From Blastococcus haudaquaticus (GTDB lineage: Bacteria > Actinomycetota > Actinomycetes > Mycobacteriales > Geodermatophilaceae), in assembly GCF_900230285.1 (NCBI RefSeq), contig NZ_OCNK01000001.1, forward strand, positions 868,001-932,000: DNA of 64,000 bases, written 5' to 3'. Made by a program: the position numbers and the translations under genes. A model generated the notes under the pieces. That model ran no database searches and had not been told where the DNA came from. It was given only the letters and a program-made list of their open reading frames with translations. How positions within the stretch are numbered: position 1 is the stretch's first letter; every line of letters begins with the position of its first letter. Shown piece by piece: positions 26,643 to 35,461 of this stretch.

Positions 26643-27809
26643 TCAGCGCAGTGCGGCGGCGACGCTCCCCCGTACGGGACGGCCGTCGAGGAGCAGCATC
26701 TGGACCAGGTGGTAGGCGTCCGGCTGCCCCACCCAGGTGCCCGTCCCGACCTCCCCCGACGGCGTCAGCTCGTGGTGCCAGCTCCCCGTGGCGGGGTCGG
26801 CGAAGCGTTGCTCCCCGTACGCGCGCCAGCGCTCGGCCAGGTCGCGGTAGGACCGCTCGCCGGTCGCCTCGGCCAGGACCGCGGCCGCGGCGACGGCCTC
26901 GCAGACGACCCAGTGCATGCGGGCCCCCACGACCGGCCGGTCGTCCCAGCCGAGGGTGTACGGGAAGCCGTCCGACCCGTCGGCGGCCCACCCTCGGGAC
27001 GCCGCGGCGGCGAACAGGTCGACGGCGTCGCCCAGCAGCCAGGCCGGGGCCTCCGGCGTCACGGCGCGGACGTGCAGGGCGAGCCGCGCCCACTCGAACT
27101 GGTGCCCGATCGTCACGCCGTAGGGGCGGAACGGGTCGGCGGGCTCGTCGCGGTTGTAGTCGGGCAGCGGCGCCCAGGTCGCGGTGAAGTGCTCGGGAAG
27201 CCGCCAGTCGCCCGCCCGCGCCCAGCCGTGCACGACCCGCTCGACCGCGCGCCGCGCCTGCCCGCGCAACCGGTCGGCGACGACGGGATCGTCCACGGCG
27301 TCGGCGGCGGCCAGCATCGCCTCGACGCCGTGCATGTTGGCGTTGGCCCCGCGGTAGGGGTCCAGCCGGGTCCAGGCGGGGTCCCACTCCTCGACGGCGA
27401 GACCCTGCTCGTCGTCCCAGAACCGGGTCTGCCAGACCTCGAGGGCGTCGGCGAGCAGCGCGCGGCCCCCCGGGACGCCCGCCGTCGCCGCGGTGGATCC
27501 CGCCAGCACGACGAAGGCGTGCACGTAGGCGGCCTTGGTCCCGTCGTCGGTGCTGGACCGCCAGCCGCCGTGCTCGCGGTCGTGCAGCGGCCCGTCGGTG
27601 AGGGCGACGACGCCGTGCCGTGCGAGCTCGTCCGCCCCCGGGCGACCCAGGAGGGACGCCAGGCCGAAGACGTGCGTCATCCGCGCGACGATCCACGTCT
27701 CGACCGGCCGATCGGGGAGCACCCGGCCGTCGGCGCCCAGGTAGCCGAAGCCCCCGTCGGCCAGCCGCGACCGGGCGGCGAAGGCCAGCAGCCCGTCGAG
27801 GTCGGTCAC
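26643..27809 (-). CDS. AGE-family epimerase/isomerase
   Basis: A 388-residue (alpha/alpha)6-barrel protein of the N-acylglucosamine 2-epimerase family. Conserved His residues appear in ANANMHGVEAMLAAAD, GHQFEWARL and RMHWVVCEA, with RPVETWIVARMTHVFGLASL near the N-terminus. These enzymes epimerise or isomerise mannose, cellobiose, acylglucosamine or sulfoquinovose-type sugars; the substrate is open. GTG at 27809 overlaps the upstream stop by four bases. Confidence 0.88.
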   Translation of the reverse strand: MTDLDGLLAFAARSRLADGGFGYLGADGRVLPDRPVETWIVARMTHVFGLASLLGRPGADELARHGVVALTDGPLHDREHGGWRSSTDDGTKAAYVHAFVVLAGSTAATAGVPGGRALLADALEVWQTRFWDDEQGLAVEEWDPAWTRLDPYRGANANMHGVEAMLAAADAVDDPVVADRLRGQARRAVERVVHGWARAGDWRLPEHFTATWAPLPDYNRDEPADPFRPYGVTIGHQFEWARLALHVRAVTPEAPAWLLGDAVDLFAAAASRGWAADGSDGFPYTLGWDDRPVVGARMHWVVCEAVAAAAVLAEATGERSYRDLAERWRAYGEQRFADPATGSWHHELTPSGEVGTGTWVGQPDAYHLVQMLLLDGRPVRGSVAAALR

Positions 27810-28183
27810 CGGACCCGCCCGGCCGCCGCGACTCCCATCGCGAGCCGGATGGTCGCGACCATGATCACCACCAGCCCGACCAGTCGGCCGAGGCCGGCTC
27901 CGATGTCCGGCCCGTCGTCGGCCAGCAGGTCGAGCAGCACGAGGACGGCGAGCGCCGCGAGCACCACTGCCCCGAGCCGGCGCGGGTCGGCGGCCGCGCC
28001 CTCGACCGTCGACGAGATCAGCAGCAGACCGGCTCCCAGGGCGCACGCGTAGCCGAGGAACTGGACCAGGTCCGGCGCCAGCCCCTGCTCGAGGGCCGGC
28101 CGGCTGCCACCCCACACGATGGCCGCACCGGTGCACAGCACGAAGAGCAGGAGCAGGACGAGGGACGGCCGACGTCGGTCCAT
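27806..28183 (-). CDS. Small four-helix membrane protein
   Basis: A 125-residue protein with four predicted membrane helices (LVLLLLFVLCTGAAIVWGG; LVQFLGYACALGAGLLLI; LGAVVLAALAVLVLLDLL; RLVGLVVIMVATIRLAMGV). ATG at 28183 has AGAAGG at a good distance; GTG two codons earlier is possible. Translationally coupled to the AGE-type gene downstream. Function unknown. Confidence 0.75.
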   Translation of the reverse strand: MDRRRPSLVLLLLFVLCTGAAIVWGGSRPALEQGLAPDLVQFLGYACALGAGLLLISSTVEGAAADPRRLGAVVLAALAVLVLLDLLADDGPDIGAGLGRLVGLVVIMVATIRLAMGVAAAGRVR

Positions 28184-28211
28184 GGGCACACCTTCTGCGA
28201 GGGACGCCGAG

Positions 28212-29702
28212 TCAGAACGCCAGCGCCGCCCCCGGATCGTGCAGCAGTGCGCCGATGTCGGCCAGGAACCGCGAGCCCAACTCGCCGTCGATGATGCGGT
28301 GGTCGAAGGACAGCGCCAGCTGGGTCACCTGCCGCGGCACCACCTTCCCCTTGTGCACCCACGGCATCTCCCGCACGGCCCCGAACGCCAGGATCGCCGA
28401 CTCACCCGGGTTCAGGATCGGCGTCCCCGTGTCGACGCCGAAGACACCGACGTTGGTGATCGTGATCGTGCCTCCGGCCATGTCCGCCGGCGCCGTTCGT
28501 CCCTCGCGCGCGGTGGCGGTGAGGTCGGCGAGCGCCCCGGCCAGCTCGGCCAGCGACATCCGGGCGGCGTCCTTGATGTTCGGGACGACGAGCCCTCGGG
28601 GGGTCGCGGCGGCGATGCCCAGGTTCACGTAGTCCTTCACCACGATCTCCTGCGCGGCCTCGTCCCAGCTGCTGTTCACCATCGGGTGGCGGCCGACGGC
28701 GAGCAGCAGGGCCTTGGCGACGAAGAGCAGCGGGCTGACCTTGACCCCGGCCAGCTCCGGCCGGGCGGCGAGACGCGCGCGCAGCTTCATCATCCGCGTC
28801 ACGTCGACGGTCAGGAACTCGGTGACGTGCGGGGCGGTGAAGGCGCTGGCCACCATCGCGGCCGCGGTGTGCTTGCGGACGCCCTTGATCGGGATCCGCT
28901 GCTCGCGCTCCCCCGGCGTCCCGTTCTCCGCACCGAAGGAGCCCCGGAGGACGGTGCCACCGGCCCCCCTGGCGGCGAGGGCCGCGTCGACGTCGGCGCG
29001 GGTGATGACCCCGCCGGCCCCGGACCCGGTGATCGCGGCGAGGTCCACACCGAGGTCCTTGGCGTACTTGCGCACCGGGGGCTTGGCCAGCGGCCGGAGG
29101 CGGCCACGACCCTGCGGCGCCTGGGACGACGGCGCCGCCGCCCCGCCCAGCGCGTGCGCCTCGGCCTGCCGGCCGACCTCGAGCCCACCGTGCCGCACCG
29201 GCTTGGTGTCGGCGTCGGGGGCGGTGGCCAGCAGCGGAGGCCGCTCCGAACCGCCGGAGCCGTAGTCCGCCTCCGGGAGGACGATGGGTGCCGTCGCGCG
29301 CTCGGCCACGACCTGGCCGGAGCGGCGGGGGCGACGGCGCGCCTCGGTGGTCCGGGGCCCGTAGCCCACGAGCACCGCGGTCCGCCCGCCCGGGGCGGAC
29401 CCGCCGATCAGCCCGGCGGCCGGCTCGTCGGTCGCGGGCGCCGCCGTTGCGGCGTCGCCTCCCACATCGATGGTGATGATCGGCGTCCCGACGTCGACCA
29501 TCGTGCCTGCGTCGAAGAGCAGCTCGGTGACCGTGCCGGCGAACGGCGACGGCAGCTCGACGGCGGCCTTGGCCGTCTCCACCTCGCACAGCGGCTGGTT
29601 GACGGTGACCGTCTCGCCGACGGCGACGAGCCACTGGAGGATCTCGCCCTCGGTGAGCCCCTCGCCGACGTCGGGCAGCCTGAACTGCTTGAGCGCGCCC
29701 AT
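28212..29702 (-). CDS. bkdC: Branched-chain 2-oxoacid dehydrogenase E2, dihydrolipoyl acyltransferase
   Basis: A 496-residue E2 core subunit. The lipoyl domain (about 5-80) has the lipoyl-Lys in CEVETAKAAVELP. A long Pro/Ala/Arg-rich linker of about 120 residues follows, then the peripheral subunit-binding domain (about 205-245; KPPVRKYAKDLGVDLAAITG) and the catalytic domain with SFDHRIIDG carrying the active-site His. It transfers branched acyl groups from E1 to CoA. ATG at 29702, two bases after E1beta. The unusually long linker has a Trp-free, basic RRRPRRSG patch. No E3 gene is nearby. Confidence 0.93.
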   Translation of the reverse strand: MGALKQFRLPDVGEGLTEGEILQWLVAVGETVTVNQPLCEVETAKAAVELPSPFAGTVTELLFDAGTMVDVGTPIITIDVGGDAATAAPATDEPAAGLIGGSAPGGRTAVLVGYGPRTTEARRRPRRSGQVVAERATAPIVLPEADYGSGGSERPPLLATAPDADTKPVRHGGLEVGRQAEAHALGGAAAPSSQAPQGRGRLRPLAKPPVRKYAKDLGVDLAAITGSGAGGVITRADVDAALAARGAGGTVLRGSFGAENGTPGEREQRIPIKGVRKHTAAAMVASAFTAPHVTEFLTVDVTRMMKLRARLAARPELAGVKVSPLLFVAKALLLAVGRHPMVNSSWDEAAQEIVVKDYVNLGIAAATPRGLVVPNIKDAARMSLAELAGALADLTATAREGRTAPADMAGGTITITNVGVFGVDTGTPILNPGESAILAFGAVREMPWVHKGKVVPRQVTQLALSFDHRIIDGELGSRFLADIGALLHDPGAALAF

Positions 29703-29704
29703 CC

Positions 29705-30682
29705 TCAGAAGCCCATCGCGCGGTCGACGGCGTCGAGCACCCGGTCCAGGTCGGGCAGGTACTCCTCCTCCAGCTTCGACGGCGGGTACGGGGTGTCGTA
29801 GCCGCCGACCCGCAGCACCGGCGCCTCCAGCGAGTGGAAGCAGGTCTCGGTGACGCGGGCGGCGATCTCCGCGCCCAGGCCGAGTGTCGTCGGCGCCTCG
29901 TGGACGACGACGCAGCGGCCGGTGCGACGGACCGACTCGAACACCGGGTCCAGGTCGAGCGGCGAGACGGTGCGCAGGTCGATCACCTCGATCGAGCGCC
30001 CCTCGTCGGCGGCTGCCTGAGCGGCCTGGAGCGCCGTCTTCACCATCGGCCCGTAGGCCAGCAGCGTGACGTCGTCGCCCCCGCGGACCACCCGGGAGCC
30101 GAACAGCGGGTCCGGCGTCGCCGACGTGTCGACCTCCGCCTTCTCCCAGTACCGCCGCTTGGGCTCGAGGAAGACGATCGGGTCGGGGTGGGCGATCGCC
30201 TGCTGGATGCCCCAGTAGGCGTCGACCGGGTTGCTGACGGCGACGACCTTGAGCCCGGCCGTGTGCGCGAAATAGGCCTCGGGGCTCTCGCTGTGGTGCT
30301 CGACCGCGCCGATGCCGCCGCCCATGGGGATGCGGATGACGATCGGCATCGCCACCCTGCCCTTCGAGCGGGCGTGGATCTTGGCGACCTGGGTGACGAT
30401 CTGGTTGTAGGCGGGGAAGACGAACCCGTCGAACTGGATCTCGCACACCGGCCGGTAGCCGCGCATCGCGAGCCCGACGGCGGTGCCGAGGATGCCGGCC
30501 TCGGCGAGCGGGGTGTCGACGACGCGGTCCTCGCCGAAGTCCTTCTGCAGGCCGTCGGTGATCCGGAAGACCCCGCCGAGCTTGCCGATGTCCTCCCCCA
30601 TGAGCACGACCTTGGCGTCGTCCTCCATGGCGCGGCGCAGGCCGAGGTTGAGCGCCTTGCCGATGGTGAGGGTCTCCGTCAT
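29705..30682 (-). CDS. bkdB: Branched-chain 2-oxoacid dehydrogenase E1 beta
   Basis: A 325-residue transketolase-like subunit. The Glu that activates thiamine diphosphate is in VLMGEDIGKLGGVFR, and GVFRITDGLQKDFG, VVDTPLAEAGILGTAVGLA, EIQFDGFVFPAYNQIV and PIVIRIPMGGG are typical. Together with E1alpha it decarboxylates 2-oxoisovalerate, 2-oxoisocaproate and 2-oxo-3-methylvalerate, giving primers for branched fatty acids. ATG at 30682 overlaps the E1alpha stop by four bases. Confidence 0.95.
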   Translation of the reverse strand: MTETLTIGKALNLGLRRAMEDDAKVVLMGEDIGKLGGVFRITDGLQKDFGEDRVVDTPLAEAGILGTAVGLAMRGYRPVCEIQFDGFVFPAYNQIVTQVAKIHARSKGRVAMPIVIRIPMGGGIGAVEHHSESPEAYFAHTAGLKVVAVSNPVDAYWGIQQAIAHPDPIVFLEPKRRYWEKAEVDTSATPDPLFGSRVVRGGDDVTLLAYGPMVKTALQAAQAAADEGRSIEVIDLRTVSPLDLDPVFESVRRTGRCVVVHEAPTTLGLGAEIAARVTETCFHSLEAPVLRVGGYDTPYPPSKLEEEYLPDLDRVLDAVDRAMGF

Positions 30683-31821
30683 CGCTCGACTCCCCCCTCG
30701 AAGCTCGCGTGGTAGGCCTCGAACTCCGCCTGCTGGGCGGCCAGTGGCGGGGTCTGTTCGGCGTAGACGTGCTCGAACATGCTGCTGGGCGCCGGGTCGG
30801 GCATCTCCACCGTGCCGGTGCGGATGCGTGCCGCCAGCTCGTCGCCCTCGGCGTCCACCGACTCGAAGAACGCCGCGTCGGCGATGCCGTCCCGCGACAG
30901 GTGCGCCTTGAGCCGGGCGATCGGGTCGCGCAGCTTCCACTCCTCGAGCTCGCTCGCCAGCCGGTAGCGGGTGGGGTCGTCGGAGGTGGTGTGCGCGCCC
31001 ATCCGGTAGGTGAACGCCTCGATGAAGGTCGGGCCCTGACCCTCGCGGGCGGCCTGCAGGGCGGCCCGGGTGACGGCGAGGACGGCGAGGACGTCGTTGC
31101 CGTCGACCCGCACACCGGGGAAGCCGAAGCCGGCCGCGCGCTGGTACAGCGGGATCCGCGTCTGGCGCTCCAGCGGGACGCTGATCGCGTACTGGTTGTT
31201 CTGGCAGAAGAAGACGACGGGTGCTGCGAAGCTGGCGGCGAAGACCATCGCCTCGTTGACCTCGCCCTGGCTCGTCGCGCCGTCGCCGAGGAAGGCCAGG
31301 ACGGCGTCCTCCGACCCGTCGCGCTGGACGCCCATGGCGTAGCCGGTGGCGTGCAGGCACTGCGCGCCGATGACGATCGTGTACAGGTTGAAGCGGCGCG
31401 CGACCGGGTCCCAGCCGCCGTTGTCCACACCGCGGAACAGGCTCATCACGTCCAGCGGGTCCACACCGCGGGCCCAGGCGACCCCGTGCTCGCGGTACGT
31501 CGGGAAGGCCATGTCACCGTCGGCCAGCGCCCTGCCCGCGCCGACCTGGGCCGCCTCCTGACCCAGGAGCGAGGCCCAGATGCCCAGTTCGCCCTGCCGC
31601 TGCAGGGCGGTGGCCTCGACGTCCCAGCGCCGGACCAGCGCGAGGTCGCGGTAGAGGGAGCGCAGCTCCTCGTCGGAGATGTCGAGGGAGTAGTCGGGCT
31701 GCTCGACCCGCTCGCCCTCGGGCGTGAGCAGCTGGACCAGATCGGGCTGCTGCGGGAGGTGGGGTGCCGATGCCCCGGGGACCGGATCGACCACCTCGGT
31801 GGCCTGACGCAACGCCGTCAT
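30679..31821 (-). CDS. bkdA: Branched-chain 2-oxoacid dehydrogenase E1 alpha
   Basis: A 380-residue thiamine-diphosphate-binding subunit. The TDP motif GDGATSQGEVNEAMVFAASF (GDG..NN type, ending in FFCQNNQYAIS) is complete, and the phosphorylation-loop region YRMGAHTTSDDPTRYR is conserved. ATG at 31821 opens the three-gene operon. An N-terminal extension of about 35 residues is low complexity. A divergent Lrp-type gene lies upstream, and an inverted repeat in between is its likely site. Confidence 0.95.
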   Translation of the reverse strand: MTALRQATEVVDPVPGASAPHLPQQPDLVQLLTPEGERVEQPDYSLDISDEELRSLYRDLALVRRWDVEATALQRQGELGIWASLLGQEAAQVGAGRALADGDMAFPTYREHGVAWARGVDPLDVMSLFRGVDNGGWDPVARRFNLYTIVIGAQCLHATGYAMGVQRDGSEDAVLAFLGDGATSQGEVNEAMVFAASFAAPVVFFCQNNQYAISVPLERQTRIPLYQRAAGFGFPGVRVDGNDVLAVLAVTRAALQAAREGQGPTFIEAFTYRMGAHTTSDDPTRYRLASELEEWKLRDPIARLKAHLSRDGIADAAFFESVDAEGDELAARIRTGTVEMPDPAPSSMFEHVYAEQTPPLAAQQAEFEAYHASFEGGVER

Positions 31822-31964
31822 GGAGCTCTCCTCGCCGTCTTCCGCTCTGCCGGGGTCGCCGGGTGCCGCGGTCGTGGACGTCTCGTGGGCGCCGGGGTGT
31901 GGCGCCACTCACACATGGTGGCACGAGACCCCGGTCGGAGGACAAGACCATCCCGGCGTCGATC

Positions 31965-31993
31965 TGCGCAAGGTCCCTCGGACTGATTGCGCA
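31965..31993. promoter_or_regulatory. Inverted repeat between bkd operon and Lrp gene
   Basis: TGCGCAA (31965-31971) and TTGCGCA (31987-31993) form a perfect inverted repeat in the divergent promoter region; a further GGCGCAG follows. The spacing suits an Lrp-family oligomer wrapping DNA. Confidence 0.6.
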
Positions 31994-32037
31994 CACGGCG
32001 CAGTAGTAGGACGTCCACGCATGTCAGACTGAGCACC

Positions 32038-32535
32038 ATGGCCGATGTGGACGCCACCGACGCCCGGCTGTTGCTGGCCCTCGGCGAGGACCCCCGCGCC
32101 AGCGTGATGGCGCTGTCGCAGCGGCTCGGACTGGCGCGCAACACCGTGCAGTCGCGGCTGGCCAGGTTGGAGACCAACGGGGTGCTCGCCCCGCTGGACC
32201 GGCGGGTGCGACCCGAAGCGCTCGGCTACCGGCTGAGCGCCTACGTCACCGTGCAGGTGGTGCAGCGCAGCCTCGCCGACGTCAGCGGTGCGCTGGCCGA
32301 GATCCCCGAGGTCGTCGAGGTGACCGGCCTCTCGGGGGTGGCCGACCTGCTGGTCGAGGTGGTGGCGAAGGATGCCGACGACCTCTGGCGGATCACCGAG
32401 CAGGTGCTGGCCATCCCCGGCGTCCAGCGCACCGACACCGCCCTCGCCCTGCGCCGGTTCGTCGACCACCGGCTCGGCCCCCTGCTGGAGCGCGCGGCCG
32501 GCCAGTCGGACGCCGCTCCTGACGGAGCGTCCTGA
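32038..32535 (+). CDS. bkdR: Lrp/AsnC-family regulator of the bkd operon
   Basis: A 165-residue regulator with an N-terminal helix-turn-helix (DPRASVMALSQRLGLARNTV) and a C-terminal RAM domain (VVEVTGLSGVADLLVEVVAK). Divergent Lrp-type genes next to branched-chain dehydrogenase operons are usually their regulator and respond to branched amino acids or 2-oxoacids. ATG at 32038. The role is inferred from position and the shared inverted repeat. Confidence 0.88.
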   Translation: MADVDATDARLLLALGEDPRASVMALSQRLGLARNTVQSRLARLETNGVLAPLDRRVRPEALGYRLSAYVTVQVVQRSLADVSGALAEIPEVVEVTGLSGVADLLVEVVAKDADDLWRITEQVLAIPGVQRTDTALALRRFVDHRLGPLLERAAGQSDAAPDGAS

Positions 32536-32599
32536 GTCGAGCGCTCTTCGTCACGGCGCGGCGGCGGCACTGCTCGATCGGTCCGCTCTACCGTGCGCC

Positions 32600-34543
32600 G
32601 TGCTCTTCACGACCCCGGCCGCGCGGCGTGGCGCGGCCCGCCTCGGGACCGGCGCCCTCGTCGGCGTGCTGGCCCTCACCGGCTGCACCCGGACGGTGCC
32701 CGGATCCGCCGCCTACGCGCCCCCGGGCGCCGAGGGGCAGGTGACGCAGGAGCCGTGTGCCGCGGACGGGTTCGACTGCGTGACGGTCAGCGTGCCGGCG
32801 GACCACTTCGCGCCGCGCTCCCCGACCTGGCAGGTCACCTTCGCGGTGCGCCGGGCTCCCGTGGAGTCGCGCGGCACGGTCGTCGTGGCGACCGGTGGCC
32901 CCGGGTCCAGCGGGATCATCGCGGCACCCGACCGCCTCGCGGCCATGTCCCCGGAGATCACCGACCACTACGACGTCGTCTTCTTCGACCAGCGGGGAAT
33001 CGGCCGGTCCGAGCCGTTCCTCTGCGACGAGGCGCTGTACGGCGGTGGTGAGCCCATCGACTCATCGGCTACCGCCGCCGAGCGCGACGCCTACGCCGAG
33101 GACGCCGAGCAGTTCGCCACCGACTGCTTCGAGGAGGCCGGCGTCGACCCCGCCGATGCCGGGCGGTACAGCACGAACCAGGCCGCCGAGGACCTCGAGG
33201 CCTTCCGCGAATGGCTCGGCGCGGAACGACTGGTGCTCTACGGCGAGAGCTACGGCACCCAGTACGTGCAGACCTACGCCGCCGCCCACCCCGAGCACGT
33301 GCAGGCACTCGTCCTGGACGGCGTCGTCGACCTGGCCTCCGACGGCCTGAGCAACGCCCTGGAGCTCGCGCGCACGTACAGCGACGTCCTGACCGCCACC
33401 CTCGCCGCCTGCGACGCCGACATCGCCTGTGCCGGCGATGCTCCTGGCAGCGCGCTCCAGCAGTTCGACCGCCTCGCGGCCGACCTCGCCGAGCAGCCCG
33501 CCCGGTTCGACTTCCCGTTGCCCGACGGCACGACCGACGAGCGGGAGCTGACGCTGGAGGACCTCCGCTCGGCCGCAGCCTGGTCCCTGAGCGACCCCGG
33601 GTCCCGCTCGGCCCTGCAGGGGGCGCTCAACGCCGCCGCCGTCGGCAACCTCGTCCCGCTGGCCCGGCTGGTGGCGGCGAGCTGGGGAGCCGACCCGGAG
33701 GACGGCACCGCCTACGTCGATCCGGGGTTCTCCCCCGCGCTCTACCTCGCCGTGGACTGCACCGACTACGACAGCGTCCCGGCAGGGAGCACCGGGCGCG
33801 CCGTGCTCGACTCCTGGCTCGACGTCGCGGTGGCGCACGGGGTGGACCAGCTGCGGCTCGGGGACACCTTCTACGGGGCCCTCCCCTGCCTGTTCTGGCC
33901 CGACGGCGGCGCGGCCGCGGCCCGTCCGGCTCCGGTGACCGACCCGCCCTACCCGCTGCTGGTGCTCACCGCCGACACCGACGTGAACACCCCGTCAGCG
34001 GCGGCGAGACGCGTCCACCAGCGGACCGTCGACGAGGCCTCCCTCGTGCTCCAGCAGGGCGGTCCGCACGTGGTCTACGGCCGGGGGGAACCGTGCATCG
34101 ACGATGCGGTCACCACGCTGATCACCACGGGAGCGCTCCCCGCACAGCGGACGACCGTCTGCCCGGGGGAACTCGCCTACTCCTACGCCCCCAATCCGCC
34201 CGACCGGCCGGCGCGGTACGTCGACCCGTACGCGACCGTCGACGCGGTGCTGAGCGGCACGCTCGGCAACGCGACCTACGCCTCCTGGACGGGCGAGGGG
34301 AACCTGGCACTGGGCTGCGACGCCGGCGGGTCCGCGCGCTACCGGACCGACCGCGACGGCGTGCTCCGCGTCGTCCTCTTCGGGTGCGCATGGACCGAGG
34401 GCGCGCCGGTCGACGGCGCCCTGCGCGTCGACGACGGCGGCTACGGCGACGTCTCCGGCACGATCACGCTGCCGTTCGCCGAACTGACGTTCGGGGAGTC
34501 GGGGGAGCTCACCGGGACGTTCCGTGGCAGCCCCGTCGGCTGA
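32600..34543 (+). CDS. Secreted alpha/beta-hydrolase lipoprotein, tripeptidyl-aminopeptidase type
   Basis: A 647-residue protein. The start GTG at 32600 gives a basic lipoprotein signal with lipobox LALTGC (Cys near residue 29), so it should be anchored outside the membrane. The hydrolase domain has GGPGSSGI (oxyanion loop), the nucleophile Ser in LYGESYGTQYV, the acid Asp in VLTADTDVNTP and the His in GPHVVYG. The TAP-like C-terminal domain is present. A further beta-rich C-terminal region (about 545-647) is an extra. Likely an exopeptidase or proline iminopeptidase relative. Confidence 0.9.
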   Translation: MLFTTPAARRGAARLGTGALVGVLALTGCTRTVPGSAAYAPPGAEGQVTQEPCAADGFDCVTVSVPADHFAPRSPTWQVTFAVRRAPVESRGTVVVATGGPGSSGIIAAPDRLAAMSPEITDHYDVVFFDQRGIGRSEPFLCDEALYGGGEPIDSSATAAERDAYAEDAEQFATDCFEEAGVDPADAGRYSTNQAAEDLEAFREWLGAERLVLYGESYGTQYVQTYAAAHPEHVQALVLDGVVDLASDGLSNALELARTYSDVLTATLAACDADIACAGDAPGSALQQFDRLAADLAEQPARFDFPLPDGTTDERELTLEDLRSAAAWSLSDPGSRSALQGALNAAAVGNLVPLARLVAASWGADPEDGTAYVDPGFSPALYLAVDCTDYDSVPAGSTGRAVLDSWLDVAVAHGVDQLRLGDTFYGALPCLFWPDGGAAAARPAPVTDPPYPLLVLTADTDVNTPSAAARRVHQRTVDEASLVLQQGGPHVVYGRGEPCIDDAVTTLITTGALPAQRTTVCPGELAYSYAPNPPDRPARYVDPYATVDAVLSGTLGNATYASWTGEGNLALGCDAGGSARYRTDRDGVLRVVLFGCAWTEGAPVDGALRVDDGGYGDVSGTITLPFAELTFGESGELTGTFRGSPVG

Positions 34544-34546
34544 CCG

Positions 34547-34798
34547 TCAGCGGGGCCGGCGCACCCGGACCGGGCCGCGCGCGGTGGCGACGTCGACGAC
34601 CGCTCCGCCCTGGGTCACCTCGACCGCACCGGCCGCGGCCAGCCGCCCGGCCGCGGCCCGCGCCGCCGGCATGAGGTCGCGCCAGCCCTCCGCCGCGACC
34701 GCCCTGGCCGCCTCGGAGGGGCAGATGGAGACGTCGGGACGGCGCTGGTCGAGCAGCTCCTCGATCGTCCGCTCCAGCCGTACGTCGACGTCGTCCAC
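34547..34798 (-). CDS. DUF3253 protein
   Basis: An 83-residue winged-helix-like protein. The DUF3253 signature is clear: TIEELLDQRRPDVSICPSEA, EGWRDLMPAARAAAGRLA, and VEVTQGGAVVDVATARGPVR. GTG at 34798. Function unknown; widespread in proteobacteria and actinobacteria. It lies three bases from the 3' end of the lipoprotein gene. Confidence 0.87.
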   Translation of the reverse strand: MDDVDVRLERTIEELLDQRRPDVSICPSEAARAVAAEGWRDLMPAARAAAGRLAAAGAVEVTQGGAVVDVATARGPVRVRRPR

Positions 34799-34948
34799 GA
34801 CCCCAGCCTGAGCGCCGCCGGCGGGCTCCGCCAGCGGGCGCTGGTCACACCGCCCGGTCGGGGGATGCTTCGCCAGGTGCGCCCGGACGACGTCGACCTC
34901 GCTGCTGAGCGGCCCCTTCGCGGCGGACGGCCCGACAGCAGGAGCCCC

Positions 34949-35461
34949 GTGACGGATGAGGACAGGCGCACCGAGCGGCTGGCGGTGCTGACGGCGATCG
35001 GCGCCGCGCTCGAGGACCCGATCCGCCTGCTCCAGGTCATCACCGGCGCCGCGGACGACGAGGACGCCGTCCGGAGGGTCGCCGCGGCCTTCGCCGTGAC
35101 CGAGCCGGCTGCCCGGGTGCTCATGGATCTCCAGTTCGGCCGGCTGACCCGCGCCGCTCGGGACCGGCTGACCGAGGAGCTGCGCATCCTCCGCGCCGAC
35201 TGGGGACCGCCGGTCGAGGCCCGGCTGGTGCTCACCGGCCGGACGGCGCTGCTGTCCGTCGACGGCACGGAGCGCCGCTTCACGGCAGGCGGGGTGAACG
35301 CGCTGCTCGACGAGGTCGTCGGCTTCCTGCGGTCGGAGATCGCGGTCTCCCGGCTGAGGCCGGTGGCCGTCGTGGTCACCGGCCGGGCCGCAGGACCGGT
35401 CGGGATGACCGTCCGGCCGGACGGCTCGGCCTCGTTCGGCTACGAGGACCGGGACGGCTGA
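34949..35461 (+). CDS. Orphan protein resembling a DNA gyrase A helical segment
   Basis: A 170-residue protein. The first half (AVLTAIGAALEDPIRLLQVI, then AFAVTEPAARVLMDLQFGRL and TRAARDRLTEELRILRADWG) closely follows the gyrase A / topoisomerase IV A helical coiled-coil region just after the breakage-reunion core (the DNIDEVI...QAQAILDMQLRRLT pattern). The catalytic Tyr domain and the C-terminal pinwheel are absent. The second half is a beta-rich domain (ARLVLTGRTALLSVDG) without a recognised family. GTG at 34949 has AGGAG four bases upstream; an earlier ATG at 34865 is less likely. Confidence 0.7.
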   Translation: MTDEDRRTERLAVLTAIGAALEDPIRLLQVITGAADDEDAVRRVAAAFAVTEPAARVLMDLQFGRLTRAARDRLTEELRILRADWGPPVEARLVLTGRTALLSVDGTERRFTAGGVNALLDEVVGFLRSEIAVSRLRPVAVVVTGRAAGPVGMTVRPDGSASFGYEDRDG

